From contig NZ_JAGLBB010000066.1 in the NCBI RefSeq assembly GCF_018260555.1, positions 1 through 15,326 of the forward strand: a DNA stretch of 15,326 nt, written 5' to 3'. Position numbers and translations under genes: made by a program. The notes under the pieces are model-generated. The model was not told the DNA's origin and made no database searches. It saw only the letters and a list, made by a program, of their open reading frames with translations. This stretch comes from Deinococcus sp. GTDB taxonomy: Bacteria > Deinococcota > Deinococci > Deinococcales > Deinococcaceae. Below are positions 1 to 7,306 of this stretch, piece after piece. How positions within the stretch are numbered: position 1 is the stretch's first letter; each line of letters starts with the position of its first letter.

Positions 1-1030
1 CCAGGGCGCGGCCCAGCGCCACGTACGCCGCACCAGCCCCCGCCGTGGCCTGCGCTCCCGGCGTCTGCGTGCCCGGCGTCTGCGTGATCGGCGTCCCGGG
101 GGCCGTCGCCTGGGTATCCGGGGTCTGCGTGACCGGAACGGGCGTGACAGGGGGGCGGGTGCCCCCGGACGCCGGTTTCGTTCCGGCCGGGGGGGCGGCG
201 GGCGGAGTGGCGGCGGGCGGGGTGGCGGCGGGCGGGGTGGCCAGGGTCGCCGCGAAGGCCGCCGTGCCCGAACGCAGCGCTGCCAGCGAGGTCTCCAGGG
301 CCGCCGTGTCACCCGAGGTCAGTTGCCGCAACGCGTCCCCGAACTGCGAGACCTTCAGGCCGCCTGCACCCGCCGAATCCTGCACCACCGTGAACCACCC
401 GGTCGCGCGCGCCAGGTTCACGTACGACGCCGTGCTCTGCGTGGCGCGCGCGGCCGTCAGACTGGCGCTGACCTTCTGCACTGCCGCCCGCTGAAGCCGC
501 CACGCCGCGCGCTCCAGCCGACCGGCCTTCGCGTCACTCGACAGCGCCTGGAGCGCCTCGGGACCCAGGCCGAACTCGCGGCCCAGCAGCTGAAGTTGCG
601 CCGCCCCGTTCGCCGGAGTGCTCGACAGCAGCGCCAGCGTCTGGTCGTACAGCGCCCTGCGCATCAACCCGCGCGACAGCAGCACCTGCGCCTCGAGCTC
701 AGCCGGCGTGCGCCCCAGCGCGGCCCGCGCGCCGCCCATGGCGTCTTTCAGGCCCGACACGATCTGCCGGTTGCGAATGGTGGGGGCCAGGGCGCCCAGC
801 GCCGACTGCGCCGCGTCCAGGCGCGTCAGGGCCGCCTGGGCCGAGGAGGCCCGCGCCGTCACCGCGCCGTCCAGGTTCTGCGCCAGCCTGGTGTATGCCG
901 CCAGGTCCTGCGCGGCCGCGCCGCCCAGCCCGGTCAGACCCGTTCCGCCCAGACCCAGTGCACCCAGCGCCAGCGCCGCCCGCCACGCGCCGCCCCTCGG
1001 TTGCCATTCACCCTGCACCGCCGAGTTCAC
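1..1030 (-). CDS. Exported Pro/Thr-rich hypothetical protein (C-terminus beyond window)
   Basis: I do not recognise a family. The frame is open from a GTG at 1030-1028 to the window edge, about 343 codons with no stop. That GTG overlaps the TGA of the upstream gene (GTGA, 1030-1027), which suggests translational coupling. A second in-frame GTG at 1018 is possible. Residues about 8-39 carry two arginines and then a long Ala/Leu/Gly hydrophobic run ending AAAQ, which fits a signal peptide or a single membrane anchor. Residues about 40-265 are Ala/Leu-rich and probably helical. From about residue 265 the chain becomes low-complexity Pro/Thr/Ala, with three TPPAA units and several TQTPGTQ-like repeats, typical of a flexible surface or periplasmic linker. 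A further domain may lie off the edge. Function is unknown; the link to the Roadblock gene is the only clue. Coding is supported by strong GC preference at third codon positions in this frame. Confidence 0.72.
   Translation of the reverse strand, partial: MNSAVQGEWQPRGGAWRAALALGALGLGGTGLTGLGGAAAQDLAAYTRLAQNLDGAVTARASSAQAALTRLDAAQSALGALAPTIRNRQIVSGLKDAMGGARAALGRTPAELEAQVLLSRGLMRRALYDQTLALLSSTPANGAAQLQLLGREFGLGPEALQALSSDAKAGRLERAAWRLQRAAVQKVSASLTAARATQSTASYVNLARATGWFTVVQDSAGAGGLKVSQFGDALRQLTSGDTAALETSLAALRSGTAAFAATLATPPAATPPAATPPAAPPAGTKPASGGTRPPVTPVPVTQTPDTQATAPGTPITQTPGTQTPGAQATAGAGAAYVALGRAL
195..239. repeat. Three tandem 15-bp units inside the exported-protein gene
   Basis: Units at 195-209, 210-224 and 225-239 are identical except for one A/G difference. 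On the minus strand they encode three TPPAA pentapeptides in frame. The plus strand has closely spaced G-runs (GGG at 215, GGGG at 219, GGG at 230, GGGG at 234), so the array could also form a G-quadruplex on the non-coding strand. Copy number could vary between strains without a frameshift. Confidence 0.85.
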
Positions 1031-1746
1031 GACGCCACCCGCAACTGCTGAAGTTCCACAAGCAGTCTCGCCACGTTCGCTTGAGAATTGGCCACCACGG
1101 CCACACAGTACGAGCCCAGCGGGCACATGCACACCGTCTGACCACCCAGATCCGCCGACATCAGCCGCAGCGCCCGCTTCTGGAACAGCATGGCGCTCGC
1201 CGCGACCACGCTGCCCAGACCCGCCGGGTCCTTCACGGACCGGGACCGCAGCACCTCACCACTCGAACGGCACACCATCACGCCCTGCACGCCCGACAGT
1301 TTCCCCAGCTGAATCAGGGCGTCCTGGTCCAGCGTGGTCGCCAGGTCGTACGCGCGGCCGTCCAGCATGCCCGGGTCCTCGGGGTCCTCGAATTCAAAAT
1401 CATCCGCGCTGAGCATCAGGGCATTCCAGACGGTCGTGCCTTCCCCGGCGTCATCCCAGGTGGCCAGCGGCACGTTCTGCGTAAACAGCGTCGGCGCTTT
1501 CAGGTACTTCGACTCCAGGCGCCGGGACAGGGCCTGCAATTCCCGCCGCGCCTGCGCCGACGGCAGCACGGACGCCAGCCGGTCCAGCAGCGAACCGGAG
1601 ATCAGTTGCTGCATCTCCTGCGCCGACACCGTATCGGGCGCGATGTTGTGCTGGCGCAGCACCGCGCGCAATATGGTCTCGGCAGCCCGTTCGGAAACAA
1701 CGCCCGACAGGGCGCGGACGGTCATGGTGTACACAGCGTTCGTCAT
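1027..1746 (-). CDS. Roadblock/LC7 domain-like protein
   Basis: A 239-aa protein. The C-terminal part, about residues 140-239, has the alternating pattern of a Roadblock/LC7 (Longin-like) domain: DALIQLGKLSGVQGVMVC, then SSGEVLRSR, an Ala-rich helix around 178-190, and a final strand near GSYCVAVVAN. In bacteria such domains usually accompany or regulate small GTPases of the MglA type. The N-terminal 90 residues look helical and match nothing I can name, and residues 114-125 are very acidic. I chose the ATG at 1746 because GAGG lies 6 nt upstream; an in-frame TTG at 1758 would extend it by four residues but overlaps that ribosome site. The stop overlaps the start of the following exported-protein gene. 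No GTPase gene is in the window. The domain call rests on pattern recognition and is moderately secure. Confidence 0.75.
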   Translation of the reverse strand: MTNAVYTMTVRALSGVVSERAAETILRAVLRQHNIAPDTVSAQEMQQLISGSLLDRLASVLPSAQARRELQALSRRLESKYLKAPTLFTQNVPLATWDDAGEGTTVWNALMLSADDFEFEDPEDPGMLDGRAYDLATTLDQDALIQLGKLSGVQGVMVCRSSGEVLRSRSVKDPAGLGSVVAASAMLFQKRALRLMSADLGGQTVCMCPLGSYCVAVVANSQANVARLLVELQQLRVAS

Positions 1747-1820
1747 GAAGAACCTCAAGGAAGGATAGGGAAGCCGAGCTTACACTTTTATCTCACGGTT
1801 CCGTGCCCTGCGCGTGGGCA

Positions 1821-1849
1821 TTCCCGCCTGTGGGCGGCCCTGCTATACT
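1821..1849 (+). promoter_or_regulatory. Promoter of tRNA-Arg
   Basis: An extended -10 box TGCTATACT spans 1841-1849 (TATACT at 1844-1849). Exactly 17 bp upstream is a weak -35 candidate, TTCCCG at 1821-1826. The predicted start is near 1856, about 25 nt before the mature tRNA. The -10 is convincing; the -35 is poor. Confidence 0.65.
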
Positions 1850-1880
1850 CCCCGCTGCGCCGCTGCCGCGCCCACGGTCG

Positions 1881-1957
<77 letters not shown>

Positions 1958-1977
1958 CGCAGTGTCGGATCAGAAAT

Positions 1978-2014
1978 GCCGGACCCCTCATCACTGAGCG
2001 GGTCCGGCGTTTTT
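1978..2014 (+). terminator. Rho-independent terminator after tRNA-Arg
   Basis: A perfect 9-bp stem GCCGGACCC (1978-1986) / GGGTCCGGC (2000-2008), with a 13-nt loop, is followed by G and five T (2010-2014). The orientation fits the tRNA transcript. The hairpin also lies just past the convergent transketolase stop, but on that strand no T-tract follows it. Confidence 0.9.
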
Positions 2015-2028
2015 AGAGCGTGCGGGGT

Positions 2029-4011
2029 TTACAGGACGCTCTTGACGACCTTGATGACGTTGGGGACGCTGAACCCGAACTTCTCGAACAGCACGTCGGC
2101 GGGCGCGCTGGCTCCGAAGGTATCCATGCCGATCACGGCGCCGTCCGTGCCGACCCACTCGTACCAGGGGGCCTTGCTGGCGGCTTCGATGGCCACCCGT
2201 TTCACGCCGGGGGTCAGGACGCTGTCGCGGTAGCTGCGGTCCTGCGCGCGGAAGACTTCCATGCAGGGCATGCTGACCACACGCGCCGGAATGCCGCTCT
2301 CGGCCAGCGCTTCGGCGGCGTTCAGGGCGAGGCTGACCTCGCTGCCCGACGCGATCAGGATGATCTGCGCGCCCTCACCGTTGGCACTGTCGGCGTCACG
2401 CAGCACGTAGGCGCCTTTCTTCACGCCGGCGTGGTTGCGGGGCAGGATGGGCAGGTCCTGGCGGGTGAGGGCCAGCGCGGTGGGGCCCTTGTCGTACTCG
2501 AGGGCCATCTGCCACGCGGCGGCCGTTTCGTTGGCGTCGGCGGGGCGGATGACGTGCGCTCCGGGCACGGCGCGCAGCATGGCGAGCTGGTCGATGGGCT
2601 GGTGGGTGGGGCCGTCCTCGCCCAGGCCGATGGAGTCGTGTGTCAGGACGAACGTGACGGGCTGCATCTGGATGGCGCTGAGGCGGTAGGCGGGTTTCAG
2701 GTAGTCGGCGAACACCAGGAAGGTGCCGACCAGGGGGCGCAGGCCGCCGTAGAGGCTCAGGCCGTTGGCAGCGGCGGTCATGCCGAACTCGCGCACGCCG
2801 AACAGGACGTTGCGGCCGGCCATGCTGCCGCTCTGCATCTCGCCGGCGTCCTTGATGGTGGTCTTGGTGCTGCCGGACACGTCGGCGCTGCCGCCCATCA
2901 GGCCGGGCACGGCGGCGGCCAGGGCGCCGATAATTTCGCCGCTGGCGTTGCGGGTGGCGACGGCCTTCCCGCCGACCTCGTAGCTGGGCAGCACGTCGCT
3001 GAGGTTGGCGGGCAGTTCGCGGGCAAGCAGGGCGTCCACTTCGGCACCCAGGTCAGGGTGCGCGGCGCGGTAGCCGTCCATCAGGGCGGTCCAGTCGGCT
3101 TCGAGCTTCGCGCCGCGTTCGGTGGCGTCCATGTGGGCGCGGACCTCGCCCGGCACCGTGAAGGGCTCGTATTCCCAGCCGAGGGCGGCCTTGGTGCTCG
3201 CGACGCCCTCGGCGCCCAGGGGTTCGCCGTGGGCTTTGCTGGTGCCGGCGCGGGGGCTGCCGAAGCCGATGACGGTCCGCACCTGGATCAGGGTGGGGCG
3301 GTCGCTGGTCTGCGCTTCCCTGATGGCGGCGCGGATGGCGTCCAGGTCGTTGCCGTCGGCGACTTTCAGGACGTTCCAGCCGTACGCCTCGTAGCGCTGG
3401 GCGGTGTTCTCGCTTTCGGCCTTAAAGGTGGCGGTGTCCAGCTGGACTTCGTTGTCGTCGTGCAGCCAGATCAGTTTGTTCAGGCGCAGGTGTCCGGCCA
3501 GGGCGGCGGCTTCGTGGTTCACGCCTTCTTGCAGGTCGCCGTCACCGATGATGGCGTACGTGTGGTTGTCGAAGACGGGAAAGCCTGGGCGGTTGTAACG
3601 CGCGGCGAGGTGCGCTTCGGCCATGGCCATGCCGACGGTCATGGCGGCGCCCTGCCCGAGCGGGCCGGTGGTGGCGTCGAGGCCGGGGGTGTGGAAGAAC
3701 TCGGGGTGGCCGGGGGTCTTGCTGCCCCACTGGCGGAAGCGCTTGAGTTCCTCGAGGGGCATGTCGTAGCCGGTGAGGTGCAGCAGGCTGTAGATCAGCA
3801 TGCTGGCGTGCCCGGCGGACAGGACGAAGCGGTCGCGGCCGGCCCATTCCGGGTGCCTGGGGTTAAAGCGCAGGAAATCCTGCCACAGCACGTACGCCAT
3901 GGGCGCGGCGCCAAGGGGAGCGCCTGGGTGGCCGCTGTTGGCGGCCTGCACGGCGTCGATGCTCAGGGTACGGATGGTGTTCACACTCAGCTGGGGGATG
4001 TCGCTGGACAT
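2029..4011 (-). CDS. tkt: Transketolase
   Basis: A 660-aa thiamine-diphosphate enzyme that moves two-carbon ketol units between sugar phosphates in the cytosolic pentose phosphate pathway. Family motifs appear in order: SGHPGAPLG (26-34), SAGHAS (65-70), KTPGHPEF (98-105), the ThDP/metal motif GDGDLQEG (156-163), SKAHGEP (258-264), SADVSGSTKT (375-384), FGVREFGM with the cofactor-activating Glu408, and HDSIGLGEDGPTHQP (458-472) in the pyrimidine domain. A C-terminal transketolase domain follows and the length is typical. The ATG at 4011 was chosen because it begins the conserved N-terminus and has AGGA 8 nt upstream; a 37-residue extension to 4122 is not protein-like. The gene stands alone, and its transcript probably starts near 4279, giving a leader of about 270 nt. 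Confidence 0.97.
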   Translation of the reverse strand: MSSDIPQLSVNTIRTLSIDAVQAANSGHPGAPLGAAPMAYVLWQDFLRFNPRHPEWAGRDRFVLSAGHASMLIYSLLHLTGYDMPLEELKRFRQWGSKTPGHPEFFHTPGLDATTGPLGQGAAMTVGMAMAEAHLAARYNRPGFPVFDNHTYAIIGDGDLQEGVNHEAAALAGHLRLNKLIWLHDDNEVQLDTATFKAESENTAQRYEAYGWNVLKVADGNDLDAIRAAIREAQTSDRPTLIQVRTVIGFGSPRAGTSKAHGEPLGAEGVASTKAALGWEYEPFTVPGEVRAHMDATERGAKLEADWTALMDGYRAAHPDLGAEVDALLARELPANLSDVLPSYEVGGKAVATRNASGEIIGALAAAVPGLMGGSADVSGSTKTTIKDAGEMQSGSMAGRNVLFGVREFGMTAAANGLSLYGGLRPLVGTFLVFADYLKPAYRLSAIQMQPVTFVLTHDSIGLGEDGPTHQPIDQLAMLRAVPGAHVIRPADANETAAAWQMALEYDKGPTALALTRQDLPILPRNHAGVKKGAYVLRDADSANGEGAQIILIASGSEVSLALNAAEALAESGIPARVVSMPCMEVFRAQDRSYRDSVLTPGVKRVAIEAASKAPWYEWVGTDGAVIGMDTFGASAPADVLFEKFGFSVPNVIKVVKSVL

Positions 4012-4069
4012 GTCTCGTATCCTACCCCGAGAAGAGTATGTGTACTGTGGACACTTATAGGGAGCGCCC

Positions 4070-4261
4070 TTACAGTCCCATAGATAAGTCGAATGAGGTT
4101 GCCCAGCGCGCGTGCGGCCCACGCAAAGGACCGCCCGTCGGGAAGACGGGCGGCCGGGTTCGGACTGGGTGAGGGTGAGGTGGTGCGGGGGGTGGCCAGA
4201 CAGGGACCGTCCGGGGAGAGTCGCTGAGGCCGGAATCCGTCATGGGGTGCAGGCGCGCCAA
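4070..4261 (-). CDS. Possible leader ORF upstream of transketolase
   Basis: A 63-codon frame with TTG start at 4261-4259. GGAGG at 4271-4267 lies 5 nt upstream and just inside the predicted transcript. The product would be Pro-rich (about one third Pro near the middle) and matches no family I know. The GC-rich hairpin at 4131-4153 lies inside the frame, so ribosome transit would melt it. An internal ATG at 4243 is an alternative start. Against it: an unusual start codon and composition, and GC preference at third positions fades toward the 3' end. It may be a regulatory leader peptide, a small protein, or chance. Confidence 0.25.
   Translation of the reverse strand: MARLHPMTDSGLSDSPRTVPVWPPPAPPHPHPVRTRPPVFPTGGPLRGPHARWATSFDLSMGL
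4124..4153 (-). terminator. GC-rich hairpin in the transketolase leader, possible attenuator
   Basis: A perfect 9-bp inverted repeat, CCGCCCGTC (4131-4139) and GACGGGCGG (4145-4153), with a 5-nt loop. On the minus strand it is followed by TCCTTTG, a weak U-tract. It sits about 125-150 nt after the predicted start and about 120 nt before the transketolase ATG. It could end a small RNA of about 155 nt or attenuate tkt. The short U-tract keeps confidence modest. Confidence 0.4.
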
Positions 4262-4285
4262 CGTCGCCTCCGTTCAGGTAGTGCC

Positions 4286-4314
4286 ATAGTACGCCAGTAG
4301 CGTAATCATGTCAA
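4286..4314 (-). promoter_or_regulatory. Near-consensus vegetative promoter reading toward transketolase
   Basis: On the minus strand a perfect -35 TTGACA (4314-4309) and a -10 TACTAT (4291-4286) are separated by exactly 17 bp. Predicted transcription starts near 4279. This is one of the two best sigma-70-like promoters in the window and the only strong one upstream of tkt. Confidence 0.8.
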
Positions 4315-4523
4315 GTCCTTCCGTGAATACGGGATGAGTATGCGTGGCCCTGCATCCTCACCCGACCTCAACCCGCCGCCACGGAGCCCAGTTTGCCCCG
4401 CCGCATATGCAACCCGTCGCACACGCCCACCCCCCGAGCGGCCACCTCCGCGTTCCTCCCCTCCGCCAGAAGGCCTACCCGCCCGGTTTGCGGCCAGGGG
4501 TGAACGCCGCGCACCATGACCGC

Positions 4524-5465
4524 ATGACCCACGCCACGCACCCCACCGACCACCTGCCCACCCTGCGGCCCTACCGCACCACCACCGACGCGGCGGCCGT
4601 CGCCCGCCTAGTCACGCAGAGCGTGCGCGGCCACTGGACCTACGCACCGGACCACTTCCGCGAGGGCGCCCCCGGCACCCGCCCCGCCCGACTGGTCGCG
4701 GAACACGGCGGGCAGGTAGTCGCCACCGCGCGCCTCGCGCCGTTCGGGGAGGGCGTGCCGGACGCCCTGCGCCTGGACGTGGCCGGGGACGCGGTCGCAT
4801 TCACGCCGCTGCTGCTGGCGCATCTGGCTGCAATACCTACCGGGTTCCGGCGTGTGCTGGGTGTCACCCGCGAGGACTTCACGGAGCAGATGACCTTCTT
4901 CGCGGCGGCCGGGTTCCGCAACGCCTGGCAGTCCTGGGGAGCTCACCTGGACCTGACCACCTTCGACCCCGCGCCCTTCGAGGCCCTTCAGAAACGGCTG
5001 TTCCTGGCCGGCTACGAACCCGAACGCCTGGCCCCGGACACCCCAGGAGCTGGCTCAGAAGCCGACTGGGACGCCCTGTATGCCCTGCACCAGACTGGCG
5101 TGCGCGACCAGCCGCGCAACCCCACCACCACGCCCGACCCCCTCACCCGTGACGGCCTGCGCGACGTGATCCGGCGCGAGGAAGCGGCGTTCGTGACCCG
5201 CTGGCGCGGCCAGATCGTCGCCCTGACCCGCCTGACCCCACGCGGCACGGAAGTGGACAGCGAGGGCACTGTCACCCACCCGGATCACCGCTCGCGGGGC
5301 GTGATGACCGCCCTGAAAGCCCACGCCCTGACCTGGGCGAAAGGGGAGGGTCACACGCACGCCGGGACGGGCGGCACCGTCCTGAACCTGCCCATGCTGC
5401 GCGTGAACACCCGCCTGGGCTACCGCACGGAACGCATGTGGATCACCTGGGAGAAAGACCTCTGA
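4524..5465 (+). CDS. GNAT-family N-acetyltransferase, apparently two tandem domains
   Basis: A 313-aa protein. The C-terminal domain (about 160-313) has the acetyl-CoA-binding motif A, THPDHRSRGVMTALKAHAL (251-269), preceded by strand GTEVDSEG, and the closing motif LNLPMLRVNTRLGY (287-300) typical of GNAT enzymes. The N-terminal half (about 10-150) also follows a GNAT pattern (ARLVAEHGGQVVATARL, later FFAAAGFRNAWQSWG) but lacks a clear pyrophosphate loop, so it may be a degenerate domain. The substrate cannot be told. I chose the ATG at 4524; the frame is open back to a GTG at 4344, but those 60 residues are Pro/His-rich and unlike the family. No ribosome site precedes 4524, and GTG 4500 is a possible alternative. 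The gene is monocistronic. I see no convincing feature in 4315-4523. Confidence 0.85.
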   Translation: MTHATHPTDHLPTLRPYRTTTDAAAVARLVTQSVRGHWTYAPDHFREGAPGTRPARLVAEHGGQVVATARLAPFGEGVPDALRLDVAGDAVAFTPLLLAHLAAIPTGFRRVLGVTREDFTEQMTFFAAAGFRNAWQSWGAHLDLTTFDPAPFEALQKRLFLAGYEPERLAPDTPGAGSEADWDALYALHQTGVRDQPRNPTTTPDPLTRDGLRDVIRREEAAFVTRWRGQIVALTRLTPRGTEVDSEGTVTHPDHRSRGVMTALKAHALTWAKGEGHTHAGTGGTVLNLPMLRVNTRLGYRTERMWITWEKDL

Positions 5466-5505
5466 GGGCAGGGACCCGCTGCATAGGGCAGGGACCCGCT
5501 GCATA
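5466..5505. repeat. 20-bp perfect tandem duplication
   Basis: A 20-bp unit beginning GGGCAGGGACCC occurs twice head to tail (5466-5485 and 5486-5505), directly after the stop codon of the acetyltransferase gene. It looks like a recent slippage duplication. No function is evident. Confidence 0.9.
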
Positions 5506-5583
5506 CCCCGCCCAGATATCTCGCCGGGCCGCCCCCGCAACAGGGGCGTGCCAGGGCGGGTTTTCCGGTGCCTGTGCATAGGC

Positions 5584-5612
5584 TTGACGGTTCCTGCATT
5601 CCGGGGTATTCT
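5584..5612 (+). promoter_or_regulatory. Strong promoter-like sequence with no gene downstream
   Basis: -35 TTGACG (5584-5589), a 17-bp spacer, and -10 TATTCT (5607-5612). Predicted start near 5619. The only thing in front of it is a terminator-like hairpin about 20 nt later, then the 3' end of the convergent minus-strand operon. Confidence 0.65.
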
Positions 5613-5618
5613 GTTCCT

Positions 5619-5662
5619 ATCAACCGAACGAAACGCTGCCGCCCCTAAGAGGCGGATTTTTT
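5619..5662 (+). ncRNA. Candidate very short RNA between promoter and terminator
   Basis: If the promoter at 5584-5612 is active and the hairpin at 5639-5662 terminates, the product is an RNA of about 44 nt with no ORF. It may be a true small RNA, or a device that stops plus-strand transcription from entering the converging DUF1800/DUF1501/cytochrome operon. Prediction only. Confidence 0.3.
5639..5662 (+). terminator. Rho-independent terminator
   Basis: Stem CCGCC (5639-5643) / GGCGG (5651-5655) with a 7-nt loop, then A and six T (5657-5662), followed by ATTT. The stem is short but GC-pure and the T-tract is good. The T-tract overlaps the stop codon (5661-5663) of the convergent cytochrome gene. 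There is no T-tract on the minus strand, so it acts on plus-strand transcripts, possibly including read-through from the acetyltransferase gene. Confidence 0.65.
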
Positions 5663-6137
5663 ATTTGTTGCCCGCGCCCTTCCCGCCGGGTGCAGGCGGG
5701 GCAAACTGCGCCGCGCCGCCCGCCGCACCAAACTCTGCCTGAAGGTCGGCCACGGGCCGCTCCGGGCGGCTGGCCGGATCGCCGGGCAGGGTCCTGGCAA
5801 AGACCTCCAGCGCGTCCGGGTACCCGTCGCCGTCGGCGTCCCCGTTCGATTCGAGCAGTACGGAGAGCGCCTGCGGGAACTTCACGGCGCGGCCTGCCTG
5901 CGCCTCACGGCGGAACGTTGCCTGAATGGCCTGCCCGAACGGATTCCAGGGCGCGCCGCCGGACTCGCGCACGTGACAGTACGTGCAGGGCATCACGCGG
6001 CGGTCCAGTTGCCACAGGTCGTTCCCGCCCGTCAGGTGCAGTTGCGGCGCGGCCTGCAGGCGGTACTTGGGGAGGGCCAGCGCCGCGCCGCCCAGCAGCG
6101 CCGCCAGCGCCAGTGTCACGCGGCGCGCGGCACTCAT
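5661..6137 (-). CDS. Exported c-type cytochrome-like protein with a calcium-type loop
   Basis: A 158-aa protein. Residues 1-22 form a signal peptide (two Arg, then an Ala/Leu core), so it should act outside the cytoplasmic membrane. A single heme-c attachment motif CTYCH is at 51-55. At 98-111, SNGDADGDGYPDALE-like sequence gives a DxDxDGxxD calcium loop of the EF-hand or thrombospondin-3 type, often seen in secreted proteins. The C-terminus is Pro/Gly/Ala-rich. A distal axial Met is not evident, so electron-carrier function is unproven. The ATG at 6137 overlaps the TGA of the DUF1501 gene (ATGA), implying coupled translation. It is the last gene of this operon. The exact family is unknown to me; the heme motif and loop are directly visible. 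Confidence 0.8.
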   Translation of the reverse strand: MSAARRVTLALAALLGGAALALPKYRLQAAPQLHLTGGNDLWQLDRRVMPCTYCHVRESGGAPWNPFGQAIQATFRREAQAGRAVKFPQALSVLLESNGDADGDGYPDALEVFARTLPGDPASRPERPVADLQAEFGAAGGAAQFAPPAPGGKGAGNK

Positions 6138-7306
6138 GCGAGCCAGCCTGGGCCGCTGAAGTCGCCGTTCAGGATCTCGCGGGCGTTCAGGCCCAGCCAG
6201 CCGCTCAGGGCCTCGGCGTACACGCCCCGGAAATCCTGCCGGTACTTGATGTCCCCGTCCGACAGGTCCTCCAGGTCCGGGCTGCTGCCGTGCACGCCGC
6301 CCCTCACGCCGCTCCCGAGCGCGAACATCACGCTGCCCTTGCCGTGATCGGTGCCGGCGCTGCCGTTCTCGGCGACGCGCCGCCCGAACTCCGAGAAGCC
6401 CATGACGACCACGTTCTCGGCCAGTCCCTGCCGTTCCAGGTCCGCGTGGAAGGCCGCGAGCCCCGAGGCGAGCGTGCCCAGCAGTTCGTCCTGATCGGCG
6501 CGCTGCCCGGCGTGCGTGTCGAAGCCGCCCAGCGACACGTACAGCACCCGCTGCCCCACCCCGGCGGCGATCAGGCGGGCCGTGTCGCGCAGCTGCGCAG
6601 CGAACCTCCCGTCCGGGTACGTCGCCCCGGCCCGGTACCGCTGCGCGCCCCCCTGCACGCGCGCCGTGTTCTTCATCATCTGCCGGGTCGCCTGCGTCAG
6701 GAACGCCGCCTCACCGCTCCTGGCGGCGTCCAGCATGTCCCCGAAGGCGCCGCCCAGACCCTGCGGGAGTTTCAGCTGAAATTGCTCCACCGTGTCGATG
6801 CTGGGCAGGCTGAACTCGCTGGCCCGCAGCGCCTGCGGCGTGGCCGCGCCGATGTTGCTGGCGCAGAACGGATCGCCGATGCTCTCGGCCAGACGGCCGA
6901 TCCAGCCGTCCGACTGCGCCTGCGAGGGGTCCGCCGTGTGCCAGATCGCCATGCTGGCAAAGTGACTGCGGTTCGGGTTCGGGTAGCCCACGTTCTCCAT
7001 CCAGGCCATGCGCCCGCCGTCCCACAGGCCCATCAGCGGCCTGAGCGCGGGGTGCATGCCCAGGTCCGGCGTGAGGGTCAGCACGTCCTTCTTCGGGATG
7101 GCGATGGTAGGCCGCGCGGCGTAGTACGCGCCGTTGCTGTACGGAACGAGGGTGTTCAGGCCGTCGTTCCCGCCGGTCAGCTGAATCACGACCAGGGTCC
7201 TGCTGCCGCCCGCCTGCGCGGCGGCGCGCGCCAGGAAACCGGGCATGCCGGTCGTGGCGGCGGCCGCCAGGGCGGAGAGTTTCAGGAAATCACGTCGGTT
7301 CGTCAC
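6134..7306 (-). CDS. DUF1501 family protein, Tat-exported
   Basis: A 390-aa protein matching the DUF1501 family, which is related to the alkaline phosphatase/sulfatase fold and whose biochemical role is not established. It starts with a twin-arginine signal (NRRDFLKLSALAAAA, 3-17), implying export of a folded protein. Family motifs seen: QLTGGNDGLNTLVPY (42-56), NRSHFASMAIWHTADP (112-127), LGGFDTHAGQ (259-268), FSEFGRRVAENGSAGTDHG (304-322). The start is GTG at 7306, with GGGAGG 8 nt upstream. It follows the DUF1800 gene by 113 bp and overlaps the cytochrome-like gene. DUF1501 and DUF1800 genes are commonly adjacent across bacteria. The 113-bp gap holds only a possible 19-codon frame and a small hairpin around the ribosome site (7313-7328). 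Confidence 0.92.
   Translation of the reverse strand: MTNRRDFLKLSALAAAATTGMPGFLARAAAQAGGSRTLVVIQLTGGNDGLNTLVPYSNGAYYAARPTIAIPKKDVLTLTPDLGMHPALRPLMGLWDGGRMAWMENVGYPNPNRSHFASMAIWHTADPSQAQSDGWIGRLAESIGDPFCASNIGAATPQALRASEFSLPSIDTVEQFQLKLPQGLGGAFGDMLDAARSGEAAFLTQATRQMMKNTARVQGGAQRYRAGATYPDGRFAAQLRDTARLIAAGVGQRVLYVSLGGFDTHAGQRADQDELLGTLASGLAAFHADLERQGLAENVVVMGFSEFGRRVAENGSAGTDHGKGSVMFALGSGVRGGVHGSSPDLEDLSDGDIKYRQDFRGVYAEALSGWLGLNAREILNGDFSGPGWLA

Noticed and set aside
2020..4083. Long open frame (687 codons) on the plus strand opposite transketolase
   Set aside because: It is an antisense shadow created by GC-rich codon use of tkt. The product is a His/Gly/Ala/Val-rich string with no domain, and tkt itself is unmistakable.
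4012..4122. 37-residue N-terminal extension of transketolase
   Set aside because: The family N-terminus starts at the 4011 ATG, which has a ribosome site. The extension crosses the A/T-rich upstream region and has no homology that I can see.
4012..4280. TPP riboswitch in the transketolase leader
   Set aside because: An ACCTGAAC string is present, but the other conserved parts of the TPP aptamer (CTGAGA and the paired helices) are not.
4344..4523. 60-residue N-terminal extension of the acetyltransferase from GTG 4344
   Set aside because: The translated residues are Pro/His/Arg-rich and unlike GNAT proteins; conserved-looking sequence begins after ATG 4524.
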